Source: Gordonia rubripertincta (lineage in GTDB: Bacteria > Actinomycetota > Actinomycetes > Mycobacteriales > Mycobacteriaceae). Taken from it: DNA of 64,000 nt. Shown here piece after piece: positions 45,176-52,483 of this stretch. Where the stretch lies: NCBI RefSeq assembly GCF_038024875.1, contig NZ_CP136136.1, forward strand, positions 2,232,001 through 2,296,000, read 5' to 3'. A model generated the notes under the pieces. That model was not told the origin of the DNA. It saw only the letters and a list, made by a program, of their open reading frames with translations, and ran no database searches. Both the position numbers and the translations under genes were made by a program. How positions within the stretch are numbered: position 1 is the first letter of the stretch; every line of letters begins with the position of its first letter.

Positions 45176-45602
45176 TCACGACGCGAACAGGATTCGGGTC
45201 GCGAGCAACATCGTGAGTCCGCCGCCGATGATCGCCGTCACGCCGAACACGCTGATGAAGGCGCCCCCGGGGTGCCGAAGAGGCGTGATGGACCGGCGGT
45301 CGGTGTCCGGCTTCGCTTGCCCAGCCAGACCGGAGCATCATGGCGCCGAGGGTCAGCAGTACGAGGCCGGCCAGCCATCGCAGGGGTGTCGCCACGCTTC
45401 CGACTGCGGCGGTGACCGCACTTCCGCCGATCACCGCCAGGCTCGCGTAGAGCGTGTCGACAGTGGCGGCTCCCAGGCCGCCGGCGGCTGCGACTCGCCA
45501 TCCACGGTGCGCGCCGGTCATCACGATCAGCGTGCCGACGGCGCCGACGGGAACCGCCACCGCGAGACCGGCAACGATCCCGCCGAACAGTGCGGTGATC
45601 AC
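45176..45602 (-). pseudogene. LysE-family transporter remnant (internal deletion and frameshift)
   Basis: The first ~105 codons encode the N-terminal half of a LysE/RhtB exporter (VAGLAVAVPVGAVGTLIVMT and three helices). After HHASSAP the frame breaks at the C5G4 run 45264-45272. In the next frame, GGAFISVFGVTAIIGGGLTM then LLATRILFAS* looks like the last LysE helix. The total (about 142 codons) is well under the usual ~200, so the middle helices are missing. With the internal deletion this is probably a true pseudogene, although the frame break itself could be a sequencing fault. Confidence 0.7.
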
Positions 45603-45784
45603 GACAACCTCGGTACACCCTCTTCAGCCGGGTTCTGCTGCACGACGATTGCGAAGAGCGCGTCGGCGGATCGTGCGGCAGCGGAGGGAGATGTCATGGG
45701 CGGAGACCATAGCAGCGCGACGTTCCGGACGCCTTGCGAGTTCTCGCGGTTGGAGCCGAGGGTTCGCGAGCTGTGGCGCGGCCC

Positions 45785-45824
45785 GTCAATAATTCTTGAC
45801 AGGACGGCGACGTCAACATAACCT
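45785..45824 (+). promoter_or_regulatory. Promoter with overlapping palindrome; leaderless start of the HTH/Clp-N operon
   Basis: A consensus -35 TTGACA (45796-45801) is spaced 17 bases from TAACCT (45819-45824). Transcription would then start at or very near the A of the ATG at 45831, giving a leaderless mRNA. The inverted repeat GTCAA-TAATTC-TTGAC (45785-45800) covers the -35 box, and another GTCAA lies at 45812-45816. This is a plausible operator for the HTH protein encoded by the first gene. Confidence 0.65.
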
Positions 45825-45830
45825 GACACC

Positions 45831-46112
45831 ATGCACGACGACCAGAAGACCGAAACGCCGGACGACGCCCAGGGTGCTGACCTCGCCGGAGATGCCGCGA
45901 GCAGTGACCCGGGGAAGGGCTTGGCAGCGGTTCGGGCGCTGCGCACGTTGGCCGACCGACTCGAAGAAGTGCAGGTCGCCAACGCTCGCGCGAATGGCTG
46001 GAGCTGGCAGTCGATCGCGGAAGTTTTGCAGATCAGCCGGCAGGCCGTGCATCAGAAGCACTCACAACGTGAGGTCCGCGAGGGCGGACCCGAAGGAGAC
46101 AAAGATGTTTGA
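45831..46112 (+). CDS. Small HTH protein, ClpC2 N-terminal-like
   Basis: A 93-residue protein with an acidic N-terminus, then a helical region (AVRALRTLADRLEEVQVANA) and an HTH: ARANGWSWQSIAEVLQISRQ followed by AVHQKHS. The HTH closely resembles the GASWSDIGKSMGVTKQAAQK segment at the start of mycobacterial ClpC2, where it precedes two Clp-N repeats. Here the Clp-N part is a separate gene whose ATG overlaps this stop by 8 bases. It probably binds DNA, possibly its own promoter. Confidence 0.85.
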   Translation: MHDDQKTETPDDAQGADLAGDAASSDPGKGLAAVRALRTLADRLEEVQVANARANGWSWQSIAEVLQISRQAVHQKHSQREVREGGPEGDKDV

Positions 46113-46968
46113 ACGAATCACTCGTGATGACAAGATGCTGCTGGCCTTCTCCACGCAGGAGGCCGCCGACCTCGGACACCGGCAACTGGGCAACGATCAT
46201 CTGATCCTGGGCATGCTCTGCAACGCCCGGAGCCCGCTGTTCTCGATCCTGGCCGACCAGGGGCTGACGCTGGCGTCGGCGCGGGAAGTGGTGCGCAAGT
46301 ACCACGACGAGCACGCCGACCAGGCCGATGCGACCGACACCGACGACGAGTCGGCACGCCGACGATACGAAGAGGACAGGGAAGCGCTGCGCAGCATCGG
46401 GATCGACCTCGACAAGGTGCGCGAAGCCGTCCGCGGACGCTTCGGTGAAGACCTGTCCGACGGCTGGGGCGAACGCCCCGGACGTGGGCCGGGCCATCGA
46501 GGAGGTCCCGACGGGGGTCGTGGACGAGGTCGAGGACATGGACGCCGGCATGGACACGGTCATGGACCGCACCGTGCCCGCGGACCCCGCCCCGATTGCG
46601 GGCCAGAAGGTTTCGACCCGCGCTTCGGCCCCGAGGGTGCCGGCGGCTTCGGACCCGGACCGTTCGGTCCCGGTGGACCCTTCGGCCCCGGCGGCGAGGG
46701 ACCCTGGGAACCGGGTCGTGGCCGTCGTGGTCCGCGCGGGCGGGGTAACCGCCCTCGGTTCGCGTCGGCCACCCGTGCGGTGTTCGCCCGGGCGGTCGAG
46801 ATCGCCCGCGAACGCGGCGACCGCCAGCTCCGCGGCGAGTACCTGCTGCTCGGCATCATCGACGCCGCCGACGAGGCTTCGCGGACGCTGATCGAATCGG
46901 CCACCACCACAGAGGAACTCAAGGACGCCGTCTGGGCGAGCCTGCCCGAGGTCGACGCCGAGGTGTGA
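46105..46968 (+). CDS. Clp N-terminal-domain protein without ATPase (ClpC2-like)
   Basis: A 287-residue protein. Repeat 1 (MFERITRDDKMLLAFSTQEA ... LGNDHLILGML) and repeat 2 (FASATRAVFARAVEIARERG ... LRGEYLLLGIID) are the two halves of a ClpC-type N-terminal domain. They are separated by ~110 residues including a Gly/Arg/His/Pro-rich linker (GHGRRHGHGHGPHRARG, FGPGPFGPGGPFGPGG). There is no AAA+ module, so it cannot unfold proteins itself. It could bind ClpC substrates, phospho-arginine-type tags or ClpC-targeting peptides as a decoy. The start follows GAAGGAGACAAAG and overlaps the HTH gene. Confidence 0.9.
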   Translation: MFERITRDDKMLLAFSTQEAADLGHRQLGNDHLILGMLCNARSPLFSILADQGLTLASAREVVRKYHDEHADQADATDTDDESARRRYEEDREALRSIGIDLDKVREAVRGRFGEDLSDGWGERPGRGPGHRGGPDGGRGRGRGHGRRHGHGHGPHRARGPRPDCGPEGFDPRFGPEGAGGFGPGPFGPGGPFGPGGEGPWEPGRGRRGPRGRGNRPRFASATRAVFARAVEIARERGDRQLRGEYLLLGIIDAADEASRTLIESATTTEELKDAVWASLPEVDAEV

Positions 46969-47000
46969 ACCCGCAGACGACGACCCCACCCCTGAATCTT

Positions 47001-47025
47001 GGGTTCTAGTGATCCCCGCAACACC
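47001..47025 (+). repeat. Left terminal inverted repeat of the IS30-family element
   Basis: Begins GGGTTCTAGTGATCC and ends CGCAACACC. It matches the right end with four mismatches. Its inner part also forms one arm of the hairpin before the transposase start. Confidence 0.8.
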
Positions 47026-47051
47026 CTGGCTATCAGGGAGTTGCGGGGATC
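47011..47051 (+). promoter_or_regulatory. Hairpin immediately before the transposase start codon
   Basis: GATCCCCGCAAC (47011-47022) pairs with GTTGCGGGGATC (47040-47051), and inside it CCCTG (47024-47028) pairs with CAGGG (47034-47038) around GCTAT. The stem ends at the base before ATG 47052. RNA read in from outside the element would fold and hide the start region, while RNA starting inside would not. This is the known fold-back protection of some IS transposases; its use here is inferred. Confidence 0.7.
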
Positions 47052-48425
47052 ATGGTTTCTGCGGAGTTGAAGGAGCTGTTTTTCGAGGCGTTGGACCGTG
47101 AATACGGCAACGTGACAGCAGCGGCGCGCAGTGTGGGAGTCAACCGTGCCACGGCATATGGGTGGGTTCGTCGAGCCGGCTTACGTGGTCGCGGCAAACG
47201 GGGCACTTCCGGGCATCCGGGACGCGCTCGCTATGACGCGCTGCGCGCTGCCGGTGTCGGCCGCCGTGAGGCTGCCAAGCAAGTCGGAGTGCACATCCGC
47301 ACCGCCCGGGACTGGGATAGCGGGATCCGCAAGATCGGCAACGCGCGCCTCCACCCCGATGGCCGTCGGATCGACTACAAGACCGGTGTGACCACTGTTG
47401 ACACGCGACCGTCACTGGCCCGGATCGAAGCCCCACTGCATCCTCGGTTTCTCACCTTGTCCGAGCGGGAACAGATCGCCGACATGCGTCGCGCCGGCGA
47501 CTCGCTGCGGGAGATCGGGCGCCAGCTGGGTCGGCCGGCATCGACGATCAAACGAGAAATCGACGCCTACTCCGTTTCTGGGGTGTATCGCCCTCATCGA
47601 GCCCAAAGAGACTGGGCAAGTTCGCGTTTACGACCAAAAGACTCCAAGCTGGCGGTCGGTGGACCGTTGCGGGATTACGTTTCGAACAAACTCGCCGAGC
47701 AATGGTCTCCCGAACAGATCAGTCACACTTTGATCATCGAATTCCCCGATGACGAGGCGATGCGAGTGAGTACCGAAACGATCTATCAGGCGATCTACGT
47801 CCAAGCCCGGGGCGGGTTGCGCCGCGAACTCGCCGACGCGTTACGCACCGGCCGCACCCACCGCAAACCTCACCGGTCCCCAGATCGACGCACCACCCGG
47901 TTCGTCGACGAGATGGTGATGATTTCCGATCGACCGGCCGAGGTCGAGGATCGGGCTGTGCCCGGTCACTGGGAGGGTGACCTCATCGTCGGCAGCCGGT
48001 CGGAATCAGCCATCGTGACGTTGGTCGAACGCTCGACTCGCTATGTGCTCCTCGGTCATCTACCCGGCGAGCACACGGCCGAAGCAGTCCGTGACGTACT
48101 GATCCCGCTGATCGGTTCTCTGCCCGAGCACCTGCGGGGATCGTTGACCTGGGACCAGGGCTGCGAGATGGCCGCCCACAAGCAGTTCAGCATCGCTACC
48201 AATGTGCCCGTCTACTTCTGCGACCCGCATTCACCCTGGCAGCGAGGCTCGAATGAGAACACCAATGGGCTACTGCGCCAATACTTTCCGAAGGGCACCG
48301 ACCTGTCGGTGCACACTGCCGCAGACCTCGAACTCGTCGCCCAACGACTCAACAGTCGACCACGCAAAACGCTCGACTGGAGAACCCCAGCCGAGCGTCT
48401 GCGTGATTTACTTGTACCCGTCTAA
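47052..48425 (+). CDS. IS30-family transposase
   Basis: A 457-residue DDE transposase. Two N-terminal HTH regions (NVTAAARSVGVNRATAYGWV and LTLSEREQIADMRRAGDSL with LREIGRQLGRPASTIKREI) recognise the ends. The catalytic core has VPGHWEGDLIVG (D), LTWDQGCEMAAH (D) and SPWQRGSNENTNGLLRQYFP (E), the IS30 signature. The reading frame is intact. The first HTH block is an extra domain relative to the shortest IS30 members. No ribosome binding site is free, because the start follows directly on a hairpin. Confidence 0.95.
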   Translation: MVSAELKELFFEALDREYGNVTAAARSVGVNRATAYGWVRRAGLRGRGKRGTSGHPGRARYDALRAAGVGRREAAKQVGVHIRTARDWDSGIRKIGNARLHPDGRRIDYKTGVTTVDTRPSLARIEAPLHPRFLTLSEREQIADMRRAGDSLREIGRQLGRPASTIKREIDAYSVSGVYRPHRAQRDWASSRLRPKDSKLAVGGPLRDYVSNKLAEQWSPEQISHTLIIEFPDDEAMRVSTETIYQAIYVQARGGLRRELADALRTGRTHRKPHRSPDRRTTRFVDEMVMISDRPAEVEDRAVPGHWEGDLIVGSRSESAIVTLVERSTRYVLLGHLPGEHTAEAVRDVLIPLIGSLPEHLRGSLTWDQGCEMAAHKQFSIATNVPVYFCDPHSPWQRGSNENTNGLLRQYFPKGTDLSVHTAADLELVAQRLNSRPRKTLDWRTPAERLRDLLVPV

Positions 48426-48431
48426 CCAACC

Positions 48432-48456
48432 GGTGTTGCGAGGACCCCTAGAATCC
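48432..48456 (-). repeat. Right terminal inverted repeat of the IS30-family element
   Basis: Read inward on the minus strand it begins GGATTCTAG and ends CGCAACACC, matching the left end at 21 of 25 positions. It starts 6 bases after the transposase stop codon. Confidence 0.8.
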
Positions 48457-48491
48457 GCCAATCGATGTCGGGGGCGGGGTCGTCGTCGGAT

Positions 48492-49376
48492 CTAAGAGGT
48501 CAGCGCCAGGGCGACCGCGGTGACGACCGCCCACGCGAGCATCGCCTTGCCGGTCGTCCCGATCGACGGGATCAGCGCCGGACCCTGCGCCCGGGTGCGG
48601 ACCGGCGTGTACGCCTGCCACAGGAGCGGGAACGTCAACAGCCCGACAAGCGCCCACGGGGTCGCGAAGGCCAGCGCCACGCTCATCACGAGCGGGGTGA
48701 TGAGCAGGACGGCGAAGAGGATTCGGGTGCGGGCGTCGCCGAGTCGAACGGCGAGGGTGATCTTGCCGCTCTCGGTGTCGGTGGGGATGTCGCGCAGATT
48801 GTTGACGACCAGCACGCTGCATGAGACCGCGCCCACGCCCACCGCACAGGCAAGGCCGACCAGGTCGACGCGGTCCGACACCACGAACTGGGTACCGAGC
48901 ACCGCGACCAGTCCGAAGAACACGAACACCGCGACCTCGCCCCACCCCGCATAACCGTAGGGCCGCTTGCCGCCGGTGTAGAACCAGGCACCCGCGATGC
49001 AGACCGCACCCACCACGACCAGCCACCAGGCCGTCGCGATCGCCAGGACGAGACCGCACACCGCGCCGATGCCGAAGCAGATGAACGCCGCAGCCTTCAC
49101 CGAACCCGGCGACGCGAGCCCCGAACCGACGAGGCGCAGCGGACCGACACGGTCGTCGTCGGTGCCGCGCACACCGTCGGAGTAGTCGTTCGCGAAGTTC
49201 ACGCCGATGATGAACGCCATCGCCACGGCGAGCGCGAGCACGGCCTTCCACCACGAGATCCCGCCCCATCCCGAGGTGCCGTGCAACGCCGCGCCGACGC
49301 CGGCCACCACAGGCGCCACGGCGTTGGGGAGAGTCCGGGGGCGTGCGCCCTGAATCCACTGCGATGCGGTTGCCAC
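48492..49376 (-). CDS. menA: 1,4-dihydroxy-2-naphthoate polyprenyltransferase
   Basis: Attaches the polyprenyl tail to dihydroxynaphthoate in menaquinone synthesis, in the membrane. The 294-residue UbiA-family protein has VNFANDYSDGVRGTDDDRVG (the prenyl-diphosphate/Mg aspartate motif), a second aspartate-containing loop (VNNLRDIPTDTESGKITLAV) and about eight helices. It starts QWIQGARPRTLPNAVAPV after the GTG at 49376; the longer open frame upstream overlaps a palindrome and a pseudogene. menE lies nearby on the same strand. Confidence 0.94.
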   Translation of the reverse strand: MATASQWIQGARPRTLPNAVAPVVAGVGAALHGTSGWGGISWWKAVLALAVAMAFIIGVNFANDYSDGVRGTDDDRVGPLRLVGSGLASPGSVKAAAFICFGIGAVCGLVLAIATAWWLVVVGAVCIAGAWFYTGGKRPYGYAGWGEVAVFVFFGLVAVLGTQFVVSDRVDLVGLACAVGVGAVSCSVLVVNNLRDIPTDTESGKITLAVRLGDARTRILFAVLLITPLVMSVALAFATPWALVGLLTFPLLWQAYTPVRTRAQGPALIPSIGTTGKAMLAWAVVTAVALALTS

Positions 49377-49420
49377 GGATCGATCCTGCCACGACGCCGG
49401 ATCGCCGCCGACCACCCCAC

Positions 49421-49467
49421 CAGATGTCGCGCATCGTGGCGTCGCACGACACGATCCGCGACATCTG
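49421..49467. repeat. Dispersed palindromic element, family B, copy 1
   Basis: CAGATGTCGCG (49421-49431) pairs with CGCGACATCTG (49457-49467); after one mismatch, ATCGTG (49433-49438) pairs with CACGAT (49450-49455). It replaces the expected beginning of the adjacent broken gene. Its right half is identical over 17 bases (CACGATCCGCGACATCT) to copy 2 at 50128-50180. Confidence 0.65.
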
Positions 49468-50127
49468 CGGCCCGCCGCAGTAACCCGCAACCGTACCGAC
49501 CTGCGGATACGCGCTCGGCGATCCTCTCGGGACTGGCGGCAGCCTGGTGGCACGGCATCGTCGACGACCCGCCCGCGACGATCACCGTCACCGCGCCCCG
49601 CGGACGGCACGGTCCACCGGTCAAAGGGGTGCGCATCATCAACCGGTTCCTCGACGACGCGGATGTCCTCGTGCGCGGAGACCTGCGGGTCACCGGAATT
49701 GCGCTGTCGGCGCTGGAAGGGGAAGTGCAACTCGGTGCCGTGGTGATCGACGCGGCGCTGCAACAGCGTCGCATCAGCGTCGAACGTCTGGAGGAGGCCT
49801 ACCGACGTCGGTATCGCTGTGTCGGAGCGGCCGAGATGGGCCCGATGGTCGAGTTGCTGGAGTCGGGTGCACGGTCGGCCGCGGAACGACGCGCATCCCA
49901 GTTGCGGCTACGAGATCGACGTCGCGTTCATCCCGCAGATGGTGGCCGTGGAACTCGACGGATTCGCCTTCCACCGGGACGCCCGCACGTTTCAGCGCGA
50001 CCGAACCCGTCGAAATGCGCTGATCGCGGCTGGGTGGACCGTGCTGAACTTCACCTGGGGCGACCTGACGGAACGGGCCGGCTACGTCGAATCGGCGATC
50101 CGGCAGGCGATCCGCGCCGCGGCCTGA
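49468..50127 (+). pseudogene. AbiEi/DUF559-type protein gene, degenerate
   Basis: The first part reads AILSGLAAAWWHGIVDDPPA, then TITVTAPRGR and later IDAALQQRRISVERLEEAYR. This is the middle of the AbiEi antitoxin-like/transcriptional regulator family often fused to a DUF559 nuclease domain. The N-terminus is missing, replaced by the palindrome. Near 49905 a deletion and frame change join SGARSAAERRA to GYEIDVAFIPQMVAVELDGF, the DUF559 endonuclease-like end with its conserved E-x-D-G and TVLNFTW. Two independent defects indicate a decayed gene. Confidence 0.75.
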
Positions 50128-50180
50128 TCGTAGATGTCGCGAAAGGTAGTGCGGGCCGCCACGATCCGCGACATCTACGA
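50128..50180. repeat. Dispersed palindromic element, family B, copy 2
   Basis: TCGTAGATGTCGCG (50128-50141) pairs perfectly over 14 bp with CGCGACATCTACGA (50167-50180). It begins at the base after the stop of the broken gene and covers the menE stop codon, so it may also end transcription from both sides. With copy 1 it brackets the pseudogene. Confidence 0.65.
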
Positions 50181-51287
50181 AGAGAAGCGTCGACGCAGTT
50201 CACGCCGGTCGGGCTTACCCGGACCCCGCAACGGCAGCTCGTCGACCTCGAGAACCTCCCGTGGCGCCGCGTACCGGCCGAGACGCTCGGCGACCGAACC
50301 GCGAATCCGGTTGGCGTCGGGCTGTTCTCCGCGTCGGGCGACGACCACCGCGACGACCTTCTCGCCGAGACGATCGTCGGGAAGTCCGACGACAACGCAC
50401 TCGGCGACCGTCGGGTCCTCGACGATCACCGCCTCGACCACCTGAGGTACGACCGTGAGACCACCGGTGGAGATGGCCTCGTCGGCACGCCCGACGATCG
50501 ACAGGACGCCGTCGTCGAGTCGTCCGAGGTCGTCGGTGCGGAACCTGCCCGTGTCGGCGAAGGCCGGATGATCCGGCAGGTTCCGGTATCCGCGCGCAAT
50601 CATCGGACCGCCGAGGACGACGCGTCCCACACCGTCGGGCGCCGGCTCGTCGATGCGGATGGAGACCCCGTCGAGTGGGAGGCCGTCGTAGACGCAACCG
50701 CCCGCGGTCTCACTCATCCCGTAGGTGCGGACGATGGGGAGGCCCTCGTCGACGGCTCGGCGCAGGAGGGGAGCGGGGGTCGCCGCTCCGCCGACGAGCA
50801 GCCCGTCGGCGGAGCGCAGCGCGGCGGTCGCCCGTGGTGAGGCGAGGACCTTGATGAGCTGCGTCGGCACGAGTGACGTGTAGCGCCGGGGCCCGCCCAA
50901 CCGGTCGAGCGCATCGGCGAACTCGTCGGCGTCGAAGCCGGCGGCCATGTCGAGGACGGTGGGGGTGTGTCCGGACGCGAAGGCGCGCAACAGGACCTGA
51001 AGGCCGGCGATGTGATGGGGGGTGAGGGCCAGGAGCCAGTTCCCGGGTCCGCCGAGGCGGTCTGCGGTGGCCTGCGCCGATGCGGCCAGGGTCGCCGGGG
51101 TGTGCTGCGCCCCTTTGGGGACCCCGGTCGACCCCGACGTGGAGACCACGAGTGAGACATCGTCGGCGATCGGCTCACCCACTGCCAGCGCTTCGATCAG
51201 AAGCGCTGTCTCCCGGGCGTCGTCGGGGGTCGGGACGATCGCGACCGAACCGTCGAGCACCGAAAGCAGCTCGACGCGTCGGTCCAC
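50175..51287 (-). CDS. menE: o-Succinylbenzoate--CoA ligase
   Basis: Activates o-succinylbenzoate with CoA in menaquinone synthesis. The ~370-residue adenylating enzyme is short, as actinobacterial MenE is. It has VVSTSGSTGVPKGAQHT, ALTPHHIAGLQVLLRAF, VRTYGMSETAGGCVYDGLPL, RTDDLG, RADEAISTGGLTVVPQ and the lysine in GPGKPDRREL. GTG 51287 is the first ordinary start. However, 15 codons of plausible coding (LRTLRALHLPARPEVV) precede it, beginning with a CTG at 51332 that overlaps the upstream stop as CTGA. The true start may therefore be that CTG. Confidence 0.92.
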   Translation of the reverse strand: MDRRVELLSVLDGSVAIVPTPDDARETALLIEALAVGEPIADDVSLVVSTSGSTGVPKGAQHTPATLAASAQATADRLGGPGNWLLALTPHHIAGLQVLLRAFASGHTPTVLDMAAGFDADEFADALDRLGGPRRYTSLVPTQLIKVLASPRATAALRSADGLLVGGAATPAPLLRRAVDEGLPIVRTYGMSETAGGCVYDGLPLDGVSIRIDEPAPDGVGRVVLGGPMIARGYRNLPDHPAFADTGRFRTDDLGRLDDGVLSIVGRADEAISTGGLTVVPQVVEAVIVEDPTVAECVVVGLPDDRLGEKVVAVVVARRGEQPDANRIRGSVAERLGRYAAPREVLEVDELPLRGPGKPDRRELRRRFSS

Positions 51288-51328
51288 GACCTCCGGCCGA
51301 GCGGGAAGGTGAAGCGCCCGGAGAGTTC

Positions 51329-51661
51329 TCAGGACTCGTCCCGGTTCGCGTCGTTCGGGTCGGGGCCGTCGAACGGCCAGCCCGACGATTCCAGGTGACG
51401 ACGTACGCGGGCGATGTCGTCCTCGTGCGGCAGCTCGCGGGTGACCTTGGTGATGGCCACGGCCGCGTCGATCTTCGAGATCGGCTCGGGAGGCGGCGGC
51501 GACTGACGGATCAGCCGCGACGACACCTCCTGCACCTCGTCCTCGCTGAGCTGGCGGCGCAGGAGGGCGACGAGTGGGATGTAGTCGCCCTGCGGCACGC
51601 CGTCGGGATATCCGGTGCGCAGCCATTCGATGATGCGGTAAAGCAACTGTGGGCGGTCCAC
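51329..51661 (-). CDS. DUF3349 domain protein (first of two)
   Basis: A 110-residue helical protein: RIIEWLRTGYPDGVPQGDYI, then LVALLRRQLSEDEV, the ISKIDAAVAITKVT helix and VRRHLESSGWPFD. This is DUF3349, equivalent to M. tuberculosis Rv0543c, whose structure is known but not its role. It lies directly upstream of menE and overlaps its possible CTG start. A paralogue is encoded 131 bases further upstream on the same strand. Confidence 0.88.
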   Translation of the reverse strand: MDRPQLLYRIIEWLRTGYPDGVPQGDYIPLVALLRRQLSEDEVQEVSSRLIRQSPPPPEPISKIDAAVAITKVTRELPHEDDIARVRRHLESSGWPFDGPDPNDANRDES

Positions 51662-51792
51662 TCCTCACCCCCTTTCTTCGACGGGACGCAGGTGCGTCCG
51701 GCGCGGTGCGGTCACGCGGATGCGTAGCCACCCAGCGTGATTGTAGGTTTCGGTGCGACACCGCCGGTCCTCGGTGTCGGCGGAGCGCGGTG

Positions 51793-52101
51793 TCAGGCCC
51801 GGCTGGACACCAGGGGCCAACCGACCGCGGCGAGACGTCCGGCGACCTGGTCGACTTCTTCGGCCGTCGGGGGCTCGCTGGTGACCCGCTTGATGGCGTC
51901 GCGGATCTGCTGCTCGGTCACCGGTTCTCGGGGACCGTACTCCTTGACCAGTTGCATCGCGACGGCGGTGACCTGCTCGTCGGTCAGGACCCGCGTGAGA
52001 AGCGCCATCGGGGGCGGGAAGTCGGTGCGCGAGACACCTTGGGGATAGCCCTTGCGAATCCAGTTGATCACGGATTCGAAGAGCGGGGTTTCACTGCTCA
52101 T
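51793..52101 (-). CDS. DUF3349 domain protein (second of two)
   Basis: A 102-residue paralogue of the preceding entry: VINWIRKGYPQGVSRTDFPP, MALLTRVLTDEQVTAVAMQL, ITEQ-like TEQQIRDAIKRVT and VAGRLAAVGWPLV. The WxRxGYPxGV and GWP landmarks align with the first copy. Tandem DUF3349 genes occur in mycolic-acid actinomycetes. Function unknown; proximity to menE and pitA is conserved. Confidence 0.87.
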   Translation of the reverse strand: MSSETPLFESVINWIRKGYPQGVSRTDFPPPMALLTRVLTDEQVTAVAMQLVKEYGPREPVTEQQIRDAIKRVTSEPPTAEEVDQVAGRLAAVGWPLVSSRA

Positions 52102-52158
52102 GGTTGATCGCGTCTCCGGCTCATACCTATCTGGAACCGCTGTTTACCCAGGTGGCGG

Positions 52159-52437
52159 TCACTTGTAACCAAACGGGAAGAGTTTGATGCCGGTGTGGAA
52201 GTAGAGGGTCTGCCGGGTGATCCACAGCAGTGCGGTGAGGATGACCAGCGCGACGACGACGAAGATCGCATAGCTCAGCACACGCATCGCCGGGTTGCCC
52301 TCGACGACCGAACCGTCGATGACCTCGTCGGAACCCTGCTCGTGCACACGGAGGCCGACCGCGAACAGCGCGGGGAGGCCGGCGCCGAAGATCAGACCGA
52401 CGACCAGCACCTTGGCGATCGCCTCGACGATGTCCAT
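52159..52437 (-). CDS. Small two-helix membrane protein
   Basis: A 92-residue protein with helices at about residues 8-28 (VLVVGLIFGAGLPALFAVGL) and 52-75 (VLSYAIFVVVALVILTALLW) and an external loop between. Equivalent to Rv0544c, always next to pitA in this group. It may assist the phosphate transporter; that is inferred only from constant neighbourhood. It starts 46 bases after pitA. Confidence 0.85.
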   Translation of the reverse strand: MDIVEAIAKVLVVGLIFGAGLPALFAVGLRVHEQGSDEVIDGSVVEGNPAMRVLSYAIFVVVALVILTALLWITRQTLYFHTGIKLFPFGYK

Positions 52438-52483
52438 CTCAGCTGGGTCCTCTCGTGTGTCGGGTGGGGAAGTTCAGGGACGG

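Larger units (their letters stand above)
47001..48456 (+). mobile_element. IS30-family insertion sequence
   Basis: About 1.46 kb, bounded by imperfect 25-bp terminal inverted repeats (47001-47025 and 48432-48456, 21 of 25 matching), both containing TTCTAG and ending inward with CGCAACACC. A single transposase gene fills it. No target duplication is evident in the few bases outside. It sits between the 3' ends of the Clp-N gene and menA and so breaks no gene. The intact frame suggests recent or ongoing activity. Confidence 0.88.

Noticed and set aside
46981..47001. Target-site duplication for the IS30-family element.
   Set aside because: The bases just outside the two terminal repeats (CTT on the left, GCC on the right) do not match, so no duplication could be claimed.
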